A stretch of 9,517 nucleotides of DNA from Deltaproteobacteria bacterium (lineage in GTDB: Bacteria; Desulfobacterota; Syntrophia; Syntrophales; Smithellaceae): the NCBI GenBank assembly GCA_009668925.1, contig SBEK01000151.1, forward strand, positions 1 through 9,517, in the 5' to 3' direction. This document shows positions 1 through 6,364 of the stretch, one piece after another (the first letter of the stretch is position 1; every line of letters begins with the position of its first letter). Both the position numbers and the translations under genes were made by a program. A model generated the notes under the pieces. That model was not told where the DNA came from. It did not search any database and saw only the letters and a program-made list of their open reading frames with translations.

Positions 1-320
1 ACTTCGCGGTCATCCAAGTGAACGAATTCCACTTCCAGGCCAATGAGATCCTGATTGGATGGAACCATATCCAAATTGGGAAGCGCGGTTTCAATAATGA
101 CCGATTCCAGCTTCACCTGATCGATCATGGCATGGTAAAAATTCGCCTTATCATAACGCATCCGATCGATGCCCAAACCGCTTGTCGAATTGCCTTGTGA
201 GTCAGCATCGATGAGCAGAATTTTCTTATTTGCCGCAGCCAGAGAGGCGGATAAATTAATAGCCGTCGTCGTTTTGCCAACGCCGCCTTTTTGATTTGCG
301 ATGCATATGATTTTATTCAT
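1..320 (-). CDS. parA: ParA/Soj-family chromosome-partitioning ATPase, 5' part only
   Basis: This is the N-terminal ~106 residues of a ParA/Soj ATPase, which binds DNA non-specifically in its ATP form and works with ParB and parS in chromosome segregation. The protein opens [19 protein letters not shown], which carries the deviant Walker A motif (KGGVGKT, about residues 11-17). It is followed by the Walker A' strand [13 protein letters not shown] (about residues 34-46), where the usual IDADPQGN has Ser in place of Pro. The gene reads leftward and runs off the window edge, so the Walker B region and C-terminus are not seen. The ATG at 318-320 fits the family N-terminus, although no clear Shine-Dalgarno sequence precedes it. 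It lies 90 nt downstream of rsmG on the same strand, the usual order in bacterial rsmG-parA-parB clusters. That AT-rich gap contains no convincing parS palindrome. Confidence 0.95.
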   Translation of the reverse strand, partial: MNKIICIANQKGGVGKTTTAINLSASLAAANKKILLIDADSQGNSTSGLGIDRMRYDKANFYHAMIDQVKLESVIIETALPNLDMVPSNQDLIGLEVEFVHLDDRE

Positions 321-410
321 TATTTATGTGTAAGTCTTTCGCAAAATTTCATTGGAAAAACCTTCATGTGGAGTAACACAAAAAAAGGTTTTTTAGAAGG
401 CTTTTTTACT

Positions 411-1073
411 TTATTTTGCCTTTTGGGCAATAATAATTTTTCGGGGAGGACCGAGCAGCGGAATATTTATATCTTGTTGAATTATTTTGATAATTTTTGA
501 TTCGTTTTGAATGGCGAGGGAGGCTCTCAGTTCCGGATCGACGTCCGGACTTTTGAGAGTTATCAACAGTCCTCCCGGCACAAGAAAATAGTTGCTCAAA
601 GGAAGCAAATCAGGCAACTTCAGAGAGGCCCTGGAGATGGCGATGTCGAATTTTTCACGCCAGGTATTTGTCCGGATGAGATTTTCCGTCCGATCGTGTA
701 AAGTGAAGGCATCGGCCAAATTCAAAAGACGGAGAAGGTGTTTAAGAAAAGAAATTTTTTTGCGGTTTGTTTCCAGTAGATAAAGCTTTAAAGACGGAAG
801 GGCGATTTTTAAGGGGATTCCGGGAAAGCCCGCCCCGCAGCCGATGTCGATGAGCCGTGAATTTTGATTGGCAATATAACGGGCGGCAGTCAATGAATCC
901 AGAAAATGGCGTTTCGTGATGTCACCGACCGTTTTTCCCGAGATGAGGTTGATTTTGGCATTCCACTGGATTAACTCATTTTGGTAAAGCTCAAACTGAG
1001 CAAGTTGCTTTTCTTCAAACCTGAGGCCTAAAAGGCTTGCACCTTCCTGCAAAAGGTGTCTATCTGCATTCAT
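411..1073 (-). CDS. rsmG: 16S rRNA (guanine-N7)-methyltransferase RsmG (GidB)
   Basis: RsmG uses SAM to methylate N7 of G527 (E. coli numbering) in the 530 loop of 16S rRNA. The 220-residue product has the family landmarks in order: NAKINLIS (38-45), KRHFLDSL (54-61), the SAM-binding glycine loop DIGCGAGFPG (76-85), the strand ending in LLETNRKK (about 99-106), ISRA (146-149) and a late PGG turn (about 166-168). The length is normal for the family. The frame stays open to an upstream ATG at 1130, but that adds 19 hydrophobic residues absent from the family and overlaps the divergent gene, so the ATG at 1071-1073 is preferred. Neither start has a strong Shine-Dalgarno sequence. parA follows on the same strand. 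The usual upstream partners mnmE/mnmG are not adjacent here, where a divergent gene begins 42 nt away. Confidence 0.95.
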   Translation of the reverse strand: MNADRHLLQEGASLLGLRFEEKQLAQFELYQNELIQWNAKINLISGKTVGDITKRHFLDSLTAARYIANQNSRLIDIGCGAGFPGIPLKIALPSLKLYLLETNRKKISFLKHLLRLLNLADAFTLHDRTENLIRTNTWREKFDIAISRASLKLPDLLPLSNYFLVPGGLLITLKSPDVDPELRASLAIQNESKIIKIIQQDINIPLLGPPRKIIIAQKAK

Positions 1074-1115
1074 AAGTAAACAATAACAAAAAAAGGAATC
1101 GGTCGCAAATATTAA

Positions 1116-1793
1116 ATGAAACCCGGTCAATACGATATACGAATGACATCGGACATCCCGAAATTGCAGGGAATGTGGGAAGGTCCCGTCTGGCGCAATG
1201 TTTCACCCCTGTGCGTGGACTGTTTCCGTCCCGAAGGGAGTAACCACCGTCCTAGGACGCAATGCAAGCTGCTCTTTAATGATCATAACCTTTTCGGAAT
1301 CTTTCGCGTCGAGGATCAATTTATCCGGTCAGAGCACATTGGTTTTCAGACCGATGTCTGGAAAGATTCTTGTGTCGAACTGTTCATTCAACCGGAAAAT
1401 TGTTCCGGGTATTTCAATTTTGAATTCAACTGCGGCGGAGTTCTCCTCGCATCTTATGTGACTGACCCGAGACGCAAAAATGGCCTTCTTCAAGGCTACG
1501 CGCCATTGACGCGTGATGAAGATTTGCAGATTAAGCGCTTTGCGAGTCTGCCCCCGAAAGTTGCACCGGAAATTGCAGCGCCTTGCACCTGGTTTTTGGA
1601 ATTTGCCATTCCTCTGGCTGTCCTGGAAAATTATGCGGGCCCCCTGGAGGTGATCACGGGACGGAGCTGGCGCGCCAATATTTATAAATGCGGCAACGAA
1701 ACGTCCCATCCTCATTGGGCGTCCTGGTCGCCGCTTCCCACGCGTAATTTTCATGACCCGGCAAGCTTCGGCCGAATCACATTTTGCGCCTGA
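1116..1793 (+). CDS. CBM9-like (DOMON-type) carbohydrate-binding family protein
   Basis: This 225-residue single-domain protein resembles the 'carbohydrate-binding family 9-like' group, whose beta-sandwich is related to xylanase CBM9 modules. Visible hallmarks are an N-terminal WEGPVW, FRPEGSNHRPRTQ (38-50), LFGIFRVEDQF (59-69), WKDSCVELFIQP (82-93), YFNFEFNCGG (99-108), TWFLEFAIP (158-166), and the C-terminal run WRANIYKCGNETSHPHWASW (185-204). There is no signal peptide, membrane segment or attached catalytic domain, so a cytoplasmic location is predicted and the ligand is unknown. The start at 1116 has a purine-rich stretch (AAAGGA) some 17 nt upstream. An in-frame ATG at 1143 would remove nine residues that are not obviously conserved. 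It is divergent from rsmG and co-directional with trmJ. Family assignment is fairly firm; biological role is not known. Confidence 0.8.
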   Translation: MKPGQYDIRMTSDIPKLQGMWEGPVWRNVSPLCVDCFRPEGSNHRPRTQCKLLFNDHNLFGIFRVEDQFIRSEHIGFQTDVWKDSCVELFIQPENCSGYFNFEFNCGGVLLASYVTDPRRKNGLLQGYAPLTRDEDLQIKRFASLPPKVAPEIAAPCTWFLEFAIPLAVLENYAGPLEVITGRSWRANIYKCGNETSHPHWASWSPLPTRNFHDPASFGRITFCA

Positions 1794-1979
1794 CGGGATC
1801 TTTTTACGAGATCGAACCTCACGGAGATTTCATGAATTCCCCTTTGCTGCTTCTCCGGAGGAACGGGATGCATTTGTCGGCATATTTCATTCTTTAAGCC
1901 AGAGCCTCATAAAATTAACGTGCATTTCTGAAGAGGCCGCTTTATAGAGGCGATGACGCTTCTTCGAGGAGTCGGTCCG

Positions 1980-2723
1980 ATGGTGCTTAAAACGAAAACA
2001 AAAGCTGTCAGTATTGTCTTATACAAACCCAAATATGCCGGTAATGTCGGCTCTGTGGCTCGCGCCGCGAAGAATATGGGGATTAACAAGATCATCGTTG
2101 TGGGAACGACCGGTCTGGATCGTGAGACCATGGAGCAACGCGCGACGCACCTGGCGGCCGACGTCCTGGATCAAATTGTTTATGCCGACTCCATTGAAGC
2201 GGCGCTCGGGAACTTCAATTATGTCGTAGGTACGACAGCTCGCTTGGGTAAAGCCCGCGGCCCTTTTGTTTCTCCGCGCGCGGCTGCGCAAAAAATCGCC
2301 GACCTTTCGCAGAAAAACAAAATTGCACTTTTGTTCGGTCCGGAAGATACGGGCCTGGCCAACGAGCAATTGCGCCTTTGCCAGAGTGTTGTGACCATTC
2401 CGACGTCCCGAGAATTTACGTCCCTCAACCTTTCCCAGGCCGTCCTGATTCTCTGCTATGAAATATTCATTTCGTCGCAATCGGAAGCGCGTCAGGAGGA
2501 AGCTGAGCCCAAACGGGCTCTCTCGTCCGAGACGGAAGGCATGTATCGGCAGATCAAAGAACTGCTGGGCAGAATCGGCTTCCTGAATCCGGAGAATCCG
2601 GAATACTGGATGCTGGATCTGCGCCGTTTTTTTTCACGAGCCGGTCTGATGTCACGGGAAGTGAAAATCATTCGGGGAATATGCCGGCAATTGGACTGGT
2701 ACGTGTCCAACAAAAAGACTTGA
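1980..2723 (+). CDS. trmJ: TrmJ-type tRNA 2'-O-ribose methyltransferase (SPOUT family)
   Basis: TrmJ uses SAM to methylate the 2'-OH of nucleotide 32 in the anticodon loop of certain tRNAs. The product (247 aa) is a SPOUT-class trefoil-knot enzyme with all three family motifs: GNVGSVARAAKNMG (21-34), LLFGPEDTGL (117-126) and SLNLSQAV (148-155). It also has the C-terminal helical extension typical of TrmJ (about 185-240, with LRRFFSRAGL and a late GICRQL). An ATG at 1953 extends the frame by nine residues, but the AGAGG before it is only about 2 nt away. The ATG at 1980 has GAGGAG at 1966-1971 with an 8-nt gap and is chosen. The 186 nt before it (1794-1979) hold no gene and no strong promoter that I can see. 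No terminator follows the stop, so read-through into the dehydrogenase gene 159 nt downstream is possible. Confidence 0.92.
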   Translation: MVLKTKTKAVSIVLYKPKYAGNVGSVARAAKNMGINKIIVVGTTGLDRETMEQRATHLAADVLDQIVYADSIEAALGNFNYVVGTTARLGKARGPFVSPRAAAQKIADLSQKNKIALLFGPEDTGLANEQLRLCQSVVTIPTSREFTSLNLSQAVLILCYEIFISSQSEARQEEAEPKRALSSETEGMYRQIKELLGRIGFLNPENPEYWMLDLRRFFSRAGLMSREVKIIRGICRQLDWYVSNKKT

Positions 2724-2882
2724 CATTAAAGACGATTTGCAGTTCAAAGCTTTCGCAGGCGGCATGCTCAAGACTTGGCACAACTGTTTTGTGTGGCGCA
2801 CCTCAGGCAGGCAAACCCAAAGGACATCACGCGAATGACACAAAAGAGATCTTAATCAGTATTTATGGAGGGTTACTTCAGT

Positions 2883-4040
2883 ATGAGAAAAATATTTTCG
2901 TTTACCGGCGCCAAAAAGATTGTTTTCGGCAATGGATCCATTTTGTCCCTTGCCGGTCACATTAAAGAGCATCATTCCCAAAACCCGCTGGTCGTTATCG
3001 ATAAGAATATCGCGAAAACGGGACTGCAGGAAAGAATTGCCAGCATCCTGGTTTCCGACGGCATCAAATTCACTGTTTACGACAAGGTGGAACCGGAGCC
3101 TCGGATTGAACTGGCGGATGAAGGCGCGGAGCTGGCTATCAAAAATAAATGCGACAGCGTGATTGGCATCGGCGGCGGGTCGGCAATGGACGTGGCTAAA
3201 GCGATCGCCGTCATCGCGACCAATAAGGGAGCTGCCGCGGATTACCTGGGCCTGAATAAAGTTCCGAAGGCAGGGTTGCCTAAAATCATGATTCCCACAA
3301 CCGCCGGAACCGGCAGCGAAGTGACGTTTACGGCCGTATTTGTTCGCAAAAACCTTAAAAAGAAAGAAGGCATGAACAGTCCGTATCTCTATCCGGAACT
3401 GGCTCTTCTGGACCCGGAACTGACGCTCTCTCTTCCGCCGGCGCCGACGGCTCATACCGGTCTCGATGCTCTGTGTCATGCGATTGAATCCTATACATCC
3501 ATCAACTCATCACCGATGAGTGAAATGTTTTCTCTGGAAGCTATTTCACTGATCGCCGAAAATCTGCGCACCTGTGTGCATGACGGCAAAAATATCGCCG
3601 CTCGTGAAAGAATGCTTCTGGGGAGCCTGTATGCGGGCATCGGTCTGGCCAATGCCGGCGTCACGGCTGTGCATTCTCTTTCTTATCCGCTGGGGGGAAA
3701 ATTCGGAGTCAGTCATGGCCTGGCCAACACCATTTTGCTGGCTTCGGTCATGGCTTTTAATCTGCCCGGCGCCCTCGAGAAATTCGCCGACATCGCCGAT
3801 GCCATGGGCGAATGTACGGACGGATTGCCGGCGCGGGAAGCCGCGTATCTGGCCGTGGAAGCGGTGGAAGCGTTGATTGAGGACTGCGGCATTGACTCGT
3901 CGATCAGGGACTTTGGCGTCAAGGAAGAAGACTTTCCGGCGCTCGCCGACGTAGCAATGACCGTGGCCCGCCCGCTGGAGAACAATCCCCGCAAAATGAC
4001 CAAAGAAGATATGGTGGCTATTTACGCGGAAGCTTTTTAA
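2883..4040 (+). CDS. Iron-containing alcohol dehydrogenase (group III); possible KdnB-like enzyme
   Basis: This is a 385-residue member of the Fe-dependent alcohol dehydrogenase superfamily, which oxidises a primary alcohol to an aldehyde or the reverse, usually with NAD(P). The nucleotide-binding turn GIGGGSAMDVAKA is at 95-107, and PTTAGTGSEVT is at 138-148. The four expected metal ligands are present as D195 and H199 (in GLDALCHA), H264 (VHSLSYPLGG) and H278 (VSHGLAN). The length is standard. The start at 2883 has GGAGGG at 2867-2872 with a 10-nt gap; the ATG at 2865 overlaps that site and is rejected. The aminotransferase gene follows 74 nt later with a hairpin between them, suggesting sequential steps. 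In Shewanella oneidensis a dehydrogenase of this superfamily (KdnB) oxidises C8 of Kdo before KdnA aminates it. The motifs here are those of the broad family, so KdnB function is inferred mainly from the neighbour. The substrate could be a different alcohol. Confidence 0.9.
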   Translation: MRKIFSFTGAKKIVFGNGSILSLAGHIKEHHSQNPLVVIDKNIAKTGLQERIASILVSDGIKFTVYDKVEPEPRIELADEGAELAIKNKCDSVIGIGGGSAMDVAKAIAVIATNKGAAADYLGLNKVPKAGLPKIMIPTTAGTGSEVTFTAVFVRKNLKKKEGMNSPYLYPELALLDPELTLSLPPAPTAHTGLDALCHAIESYTSINSSPMSEMFSLEAISLIAENLRTCVHDGKNIAARERMLLGSLYAGIGLANAGVTAVHSLSYPLGGKFGVSHGLANTILLASVMAFNLPGALEKFADIADAMGECTDGLPAREAAYLAVEAVEALIEDCGIDSSIRDFGVKEEDFPALADVAMTVARPLENNPRKMTKEDMVAIYAEAF

Positions 4041-4064
4041 GAAATTATTACCGTTTCAATGATG

Positions 4065-4094
4065 TGCAGGGAATGGTCGAGGCCGTTCCCTGCA
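4065..4094 (+). other. Intercistronic stem-loop between the dehydrogenase and the aminotransferase
   Basis: TGCAGGGAATGG (4065-4076) and CCGTTCCCTGCA (4083-4094) pair over 12 bp with one G-U wobble and a 6-nt loop, TCGAGG. There is no T-run after it on either strand, so it is not a classic terminator. It ends 8 nt before the strong AAGGAGGA ribosome-binding site of the next gene. A role in mRNA stability, processing or differential expression of the two cistrons is inference. Confidence 0.7.
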
Positions 4095-4114
4095 AAAACG
4101 TTAAGGAGGAATAC

Positions 4115-5320
4115 ATGGCAGGAGCTGAATTGATTGGTCAGGAAGAAATTAAAGAAGTCATGGATGTGCTCGAAACAGGCATTCTGATGCGCTATAATTT
4201 TGATAAGGAAAGAAAAGGCGTTTTCAAAGTCCGCCAGTTTGAAGAGGAGTTTTCTAAATACTGCGGTGTTAAGTATGCTCTGGGCGTGACGTCGGGTTCA
4301 TCGGCACTGAAAGTGGCCCTGGAGGCGATGGATGTCGGTCCCGGCGACGACGTTTTGGTCCCGGCATTTACGTTCCTGGCCACCTACGAAGCGGTGCTGG
4401 AAGTCGGCGCGATTCCCGTCATGGTGGATATTGACGACACGCTTAACCTTGATCCCGATGAAATTGAAAAGAAGATGACCAAGTACACCAAGGCAGTCAT
4501 TCCCGTTCATATGTGCGGTTTGGCGGCCAATATTGACAAGATTATAAAGATTGCCCGCAAAAATAAATTACGGGTGCTGGAAGACAATGCCCAGGGCTGC
4601 GGCGCGAGCTTCAAAGGCAAAAAATTAGGCGGCTTCGGCGATATGGGAACCTTCAGTTTTGATTATGTTAAAACCGTGACGACCGGCGAAGGCGGGATGG
4701 TGATAACCAACAACCGCGATCTTTATCACCGATCGGAATGGTACCATGATCATGGCCACGATCATAATCCCAAAGTCGGGCGAGCGCTCGAAGGCAGAAC
4801 CATTCTGGGGTTCAATTACCGGATGAACGAACTGCAAGGAGCATTAGGGCTGGCTCAGTTGAGAAAACTGGATTATCTCATCGGTGAGCAGAAGAAAAAT
4901 AAAAAGATGATCATGGACGTTCTGACCGCAGCCATCCCGGACGTCGGGTTTCGTGCCAAACGGGATCCGGAAGGCGATTCCGCGACATTCCTGGCGTTTA
5001 ACCTGCCGGAAGAAAAAGCGGCGCTCAAATTCCAGAAATTGCTTTCCGCCCACGGAGTGGACACGACCTGTTACAAGAACAACAGGTGGCACTACGTGCC
5101 CAATTGGGAACATTTTCTGGCGTTTTCCACCGCCAACTCCAAGAAATATCCGTTTAAGAGCAAGGAGTACAAGGGGAAAGTCAAATATTCCCGCAAAAGC
5201 ATTCCTTTTGCGGAAGACATTTTAGGCCGCACACTGGTCATGGGTATTTCCGTCCGGATGAGTCCGGAAAGAATGGATAATATCCGCAGAGCGATCGAAA
5301 GTTCCGCCAAGAAAATGTAG
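4115..5320 (+). CDS. DegT/DnrJ/EryC1/StrS-family PLP aminotransferase, KdnA-like
   Basis: This 401-residue fold-type I PLP enzyme belongs to the sugar aminotransferase family that transfers an amino group, usually from glutamate, to a keto- or aldehydo-sugar. Visible elements are the cofactor phosphate loop TSGSSAL (59-65), VPAFTFLATYEA (82-93), the pyridine-contacting Asp in LEDNAQ (D157), and GTFSFDYVKTVTTGEGG (178-194), whose K186 is the likely Schiff-base lysine. YRMNELQGALGLAQL (235-249) is typical of the family's dimer-interface region. Distinctive are the N-terminal LMRYNFDKERKG (24-35) and a His/Asp-rich loop YHDHGHDHN (210-218). I associate these with the branch containing 8-amino-Kdo transaminase KdnA rather than with dTDP-sugar aminotransferases. 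The ATG at 4115 follows AAGGAGGA at 4103-4110; the frame extends to an ATG at 4064, but that N-terminus would be encoded by the hairpin. The Kdo C8 substrate is inferred from family resemblance plus the upstream dehydrogenase; the enzyme class is secure. Confidence 0.9.
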   Translation: MAGAELIGQEEIKEVMDVLETGILMRYNFDKERKGVFKVRQFEEEFSKYCGVKYALGVTSGSSALKVALEAMDVGPGDDVLVPAFTFLATYEAVLEVGAIPVMVDIDDTLNLDPDEIEKKMTKYTKAVIPVHMCGLAANIDKIIKIARKNKLRVLEDNAQGCGASFKGKKLGGFGDMGTFSFDYVKTVTTGEGGMVITNNRDLYHRSEWYHDHGHDHNPKVGRALEGRTILGFNYRMNELQGALGLAQLRKLDYLIGEQKKNKKMIMDVLTAAIPDVGFRAKRDPEGDSATFLAFNLPEEKAALKFQKLLSAHGVDTTCYKNNRWHYVPNWEHFLAFSTANSKKYPFKSKEYKGKVKYSRKSIPFAEDILGRTLVMGISVRMSPERMDNIRRAIESSAKKM

Positions 5321-5352
5321 GTTTCTTTTTCAGGCAGGAAGAAAGGATCTTT

Positions 5353-5386
5353 ACGCCGTGCTGATAAAATTCAGCACGGCGTTTTT
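5353..5386 (+). terminator. Rho-independent terminator after the aminotransferase gene
   Basis: CGCCGTGCTGA (5354-5364) and TCAGCACGGCG (5371-5381) form a perfect 11-bp GC-rich stem, extended to 12 bp by A5353-T5382. It has a 6-nt loop and is followed at once by TTTTT (5382-5386). It lies 33 nt beyond the aminotransferase stop codon. On the minus strand the stem is not followed by a T-run, so it acts mainly on plus-strand transcripts. It sits between convergent genes. Confidence 0.93.
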
Positions 5387-5407
5387 AGTCCAGCACAACC
5401 AAAGCCC

Positions 5408-5794
5408 TCAATCCATATCAGCGCCTCGCTCTGAAAGCAGAGTGCGCAGTACGGACCGGTGGCAGTGCGTTTCATCAGCGCAGTAGCAGCCTAAAGAAAA
5501 ATTTGTTTGATGCGATAAGGCCGCGAGCAGATCCAGCGTTCTGCTGTTCTCCGGAAGAGACATTTCAACGCGGTATTTTCTGACGAAGGCCTTCCAGTCG
5601 TTTTCCGTTTTTGCCGCTTGTCCCAGCTTCATCGTCGGCGCCGTCGGCGATAAATTCGGGAACCAGATATCGTACCAGTTTTGAGCTGAAAACTCGCTTT
5701 TCGGAACGCCTCGGGGTGGTCGTCGCACCGCGCCGATGCGGAGGCCTTCGTCTGGAACCCTGTCTGATCCTAGTCGCACAATACGTAAGGTCAT
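5408..5794 (-). CDS. DUF488 family protein
   Basis: This small soluble protein (128 aa) belongs to the DUF488 family, whose biochemical role is not established. The diagnostic C-terminal cysteine/histidine motif is present as LGCYCADETHCHRS (101-114), containing C103, C105, C111 and H112. The N-terminus has the usual Arg-rich strand-loop (GAVRRPPRGVPK, 21-32). The length is typical. A strong GGGAGGG ribosome-binding site lies at 5798-5804 on the minus strand, with a 3-nt gap to the ATG. The gene starts only 11 nt after the stop of the DUF4337 gene and is the last gene of the minus-strand operon. Nothing in the sequence identifies a substrate. The family assignment is confident and the function unknown. 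Confidence 0.85.
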   Translation of the reverse strand: MTLRIVRLGSDRVPDEGLRIGAVRRPPRGVPKSEFSAQNWYDIWFPNLSPTAPTMKLGQAAKTENDWKAFVRKYRVEMSLPENSRTLDLLAALSHQTNFSLGCYCADETHCHRSVLRTLLSERGADMD

Positions 5795-5805
5795 AAGCCC
5801 TCCCT

Positions 5806-6342
5806 TTAGAAAAAGAGTAAAAACCCGTTTGCGAAGTAAATGAGCCCCGCAGCCCCCGAGGCGCTGCCCGCAAGCCAGATGATTTTTTTCTTCATCAAGG
5901 CAGCGATAGAAGAAAGCAGGATGGCGATTTGCAGAAAGATGACGGCGACGCCGAATATGCCTGTATGCTTCTGTGCGTCGTCTCTTTGCGCTTCCAGACG
6001 TTTTGCCTCCTTGGATATTTCTGCTTTTTCAGACTCATATCTCTTGATCTTTTGCGCATAGAGTTCGATTTTCTTTTCGTATTCGGCAACAGCCGCCCGG
6101 GACATAGATTCCCTGCGGGCTTTCATCTCCAGTTCCAGGGATTCTTTTTGATTCTCGTACAGATAGCCTTTGATGCTTTTGGATTGATAATAGGCCCATT
6201 GATTGGCCGCCTGCGTCTGGGATAACACCGATTTTGTCGAAAAGCCGGCGCCTTTAAACGTGGAAAGCGTTGCGCAGACAGCAAAAATGACTGTTGTCAG
6301 CGCAAGGTAATTTAACCATTTTTCCTTTGGTTCTTCCGTCAT
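5806..6342 (-). CDS. DUF4337-type membrane protein with cytoplasmic or periplasmic coiled coil
   Basis: This 178-residue protein matches the DUF4337 pattern. An N-terminal membrane helix (about 10-27) comes first, then a conserved STKSVLSQTQAANQWAYYQS segment (35-54), a long charged helix rich in Glu, Lys and Arg likely to form a coiled coil (about 62-125), and two C-terminal membrane helices (about 129-149 and 154-176). It therefore sits in the inner membrane with the coiled coil looping to one side; the family has no defined function. The start has AGGAG at 6351-6355 on the minus strand with 8-nt spacing. It begins 22 nt after the Ppx/GppA-like gene and ends 11 nt before the DUF488 gene, so the three are almost certainly co-transcribed. 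The location beside a lipoprotein suggests an envelope-related role, but that is inference. Confidence 0.85.
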   Translation of the reverse strand: MTEEPKEKWLNYLALTTVIFAVCATLSTFKGAGFSTKSVLSQTQAANQWAYYQSKSIKGYLYENQKESLELEMKARRESMSRAAVAEYEKKIELYAQKIKRYESEKAEISKEAKRLEAQRDDAQKHTGIFGVAVIFLQIAILLSSIAALMKKKIIWLAGSASGAAGLIYFANGFLLFF

Positions 6343-6364
6343 AAATTCTTCTCCTAAAATAATT

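Noticed and set aside
321..410. parS-like site or terminator between rsmG and parA
   Set aside because: The best parS alignment matches only about half the positions and is not palindromic. The AAAAAAG/CTTTTTT pairing is too AT-rich to be a convincing terminator stem.
1329..1754. 141-codon minus-strand open frame inside the CBM9-like gene
   Set aside because: It lies wholly opposite a gene with clear family motifs, is rich in Arg and low-information sequence, and has no ribosome-binding site of note.
2720..2748. Possible sigma-70 promoter with perfect -35 TTGACA
   Set aside because: At 16-18 nt spacing the -10 candidates (such as TTCAAA) are poor, so only half of a promoter is present.
2775..2792. 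Possible sigma-54 promoter beginning TTGGCACAACTG upstream of the dehydrogenase
   Set aside because: The -24 half matches, but the -12 GC does not occur at the fixed spacing; the nearest TTG is shifted by two bases, and sigma-54 promoters do not tolerate that.
4809..4822. GGTTCAA-like string suggesting a tRNA T-arm
   Set aside because: It lies inside the aminotransferase coding sequence (GFNYRMN) and no cloverleaf can be built around it.
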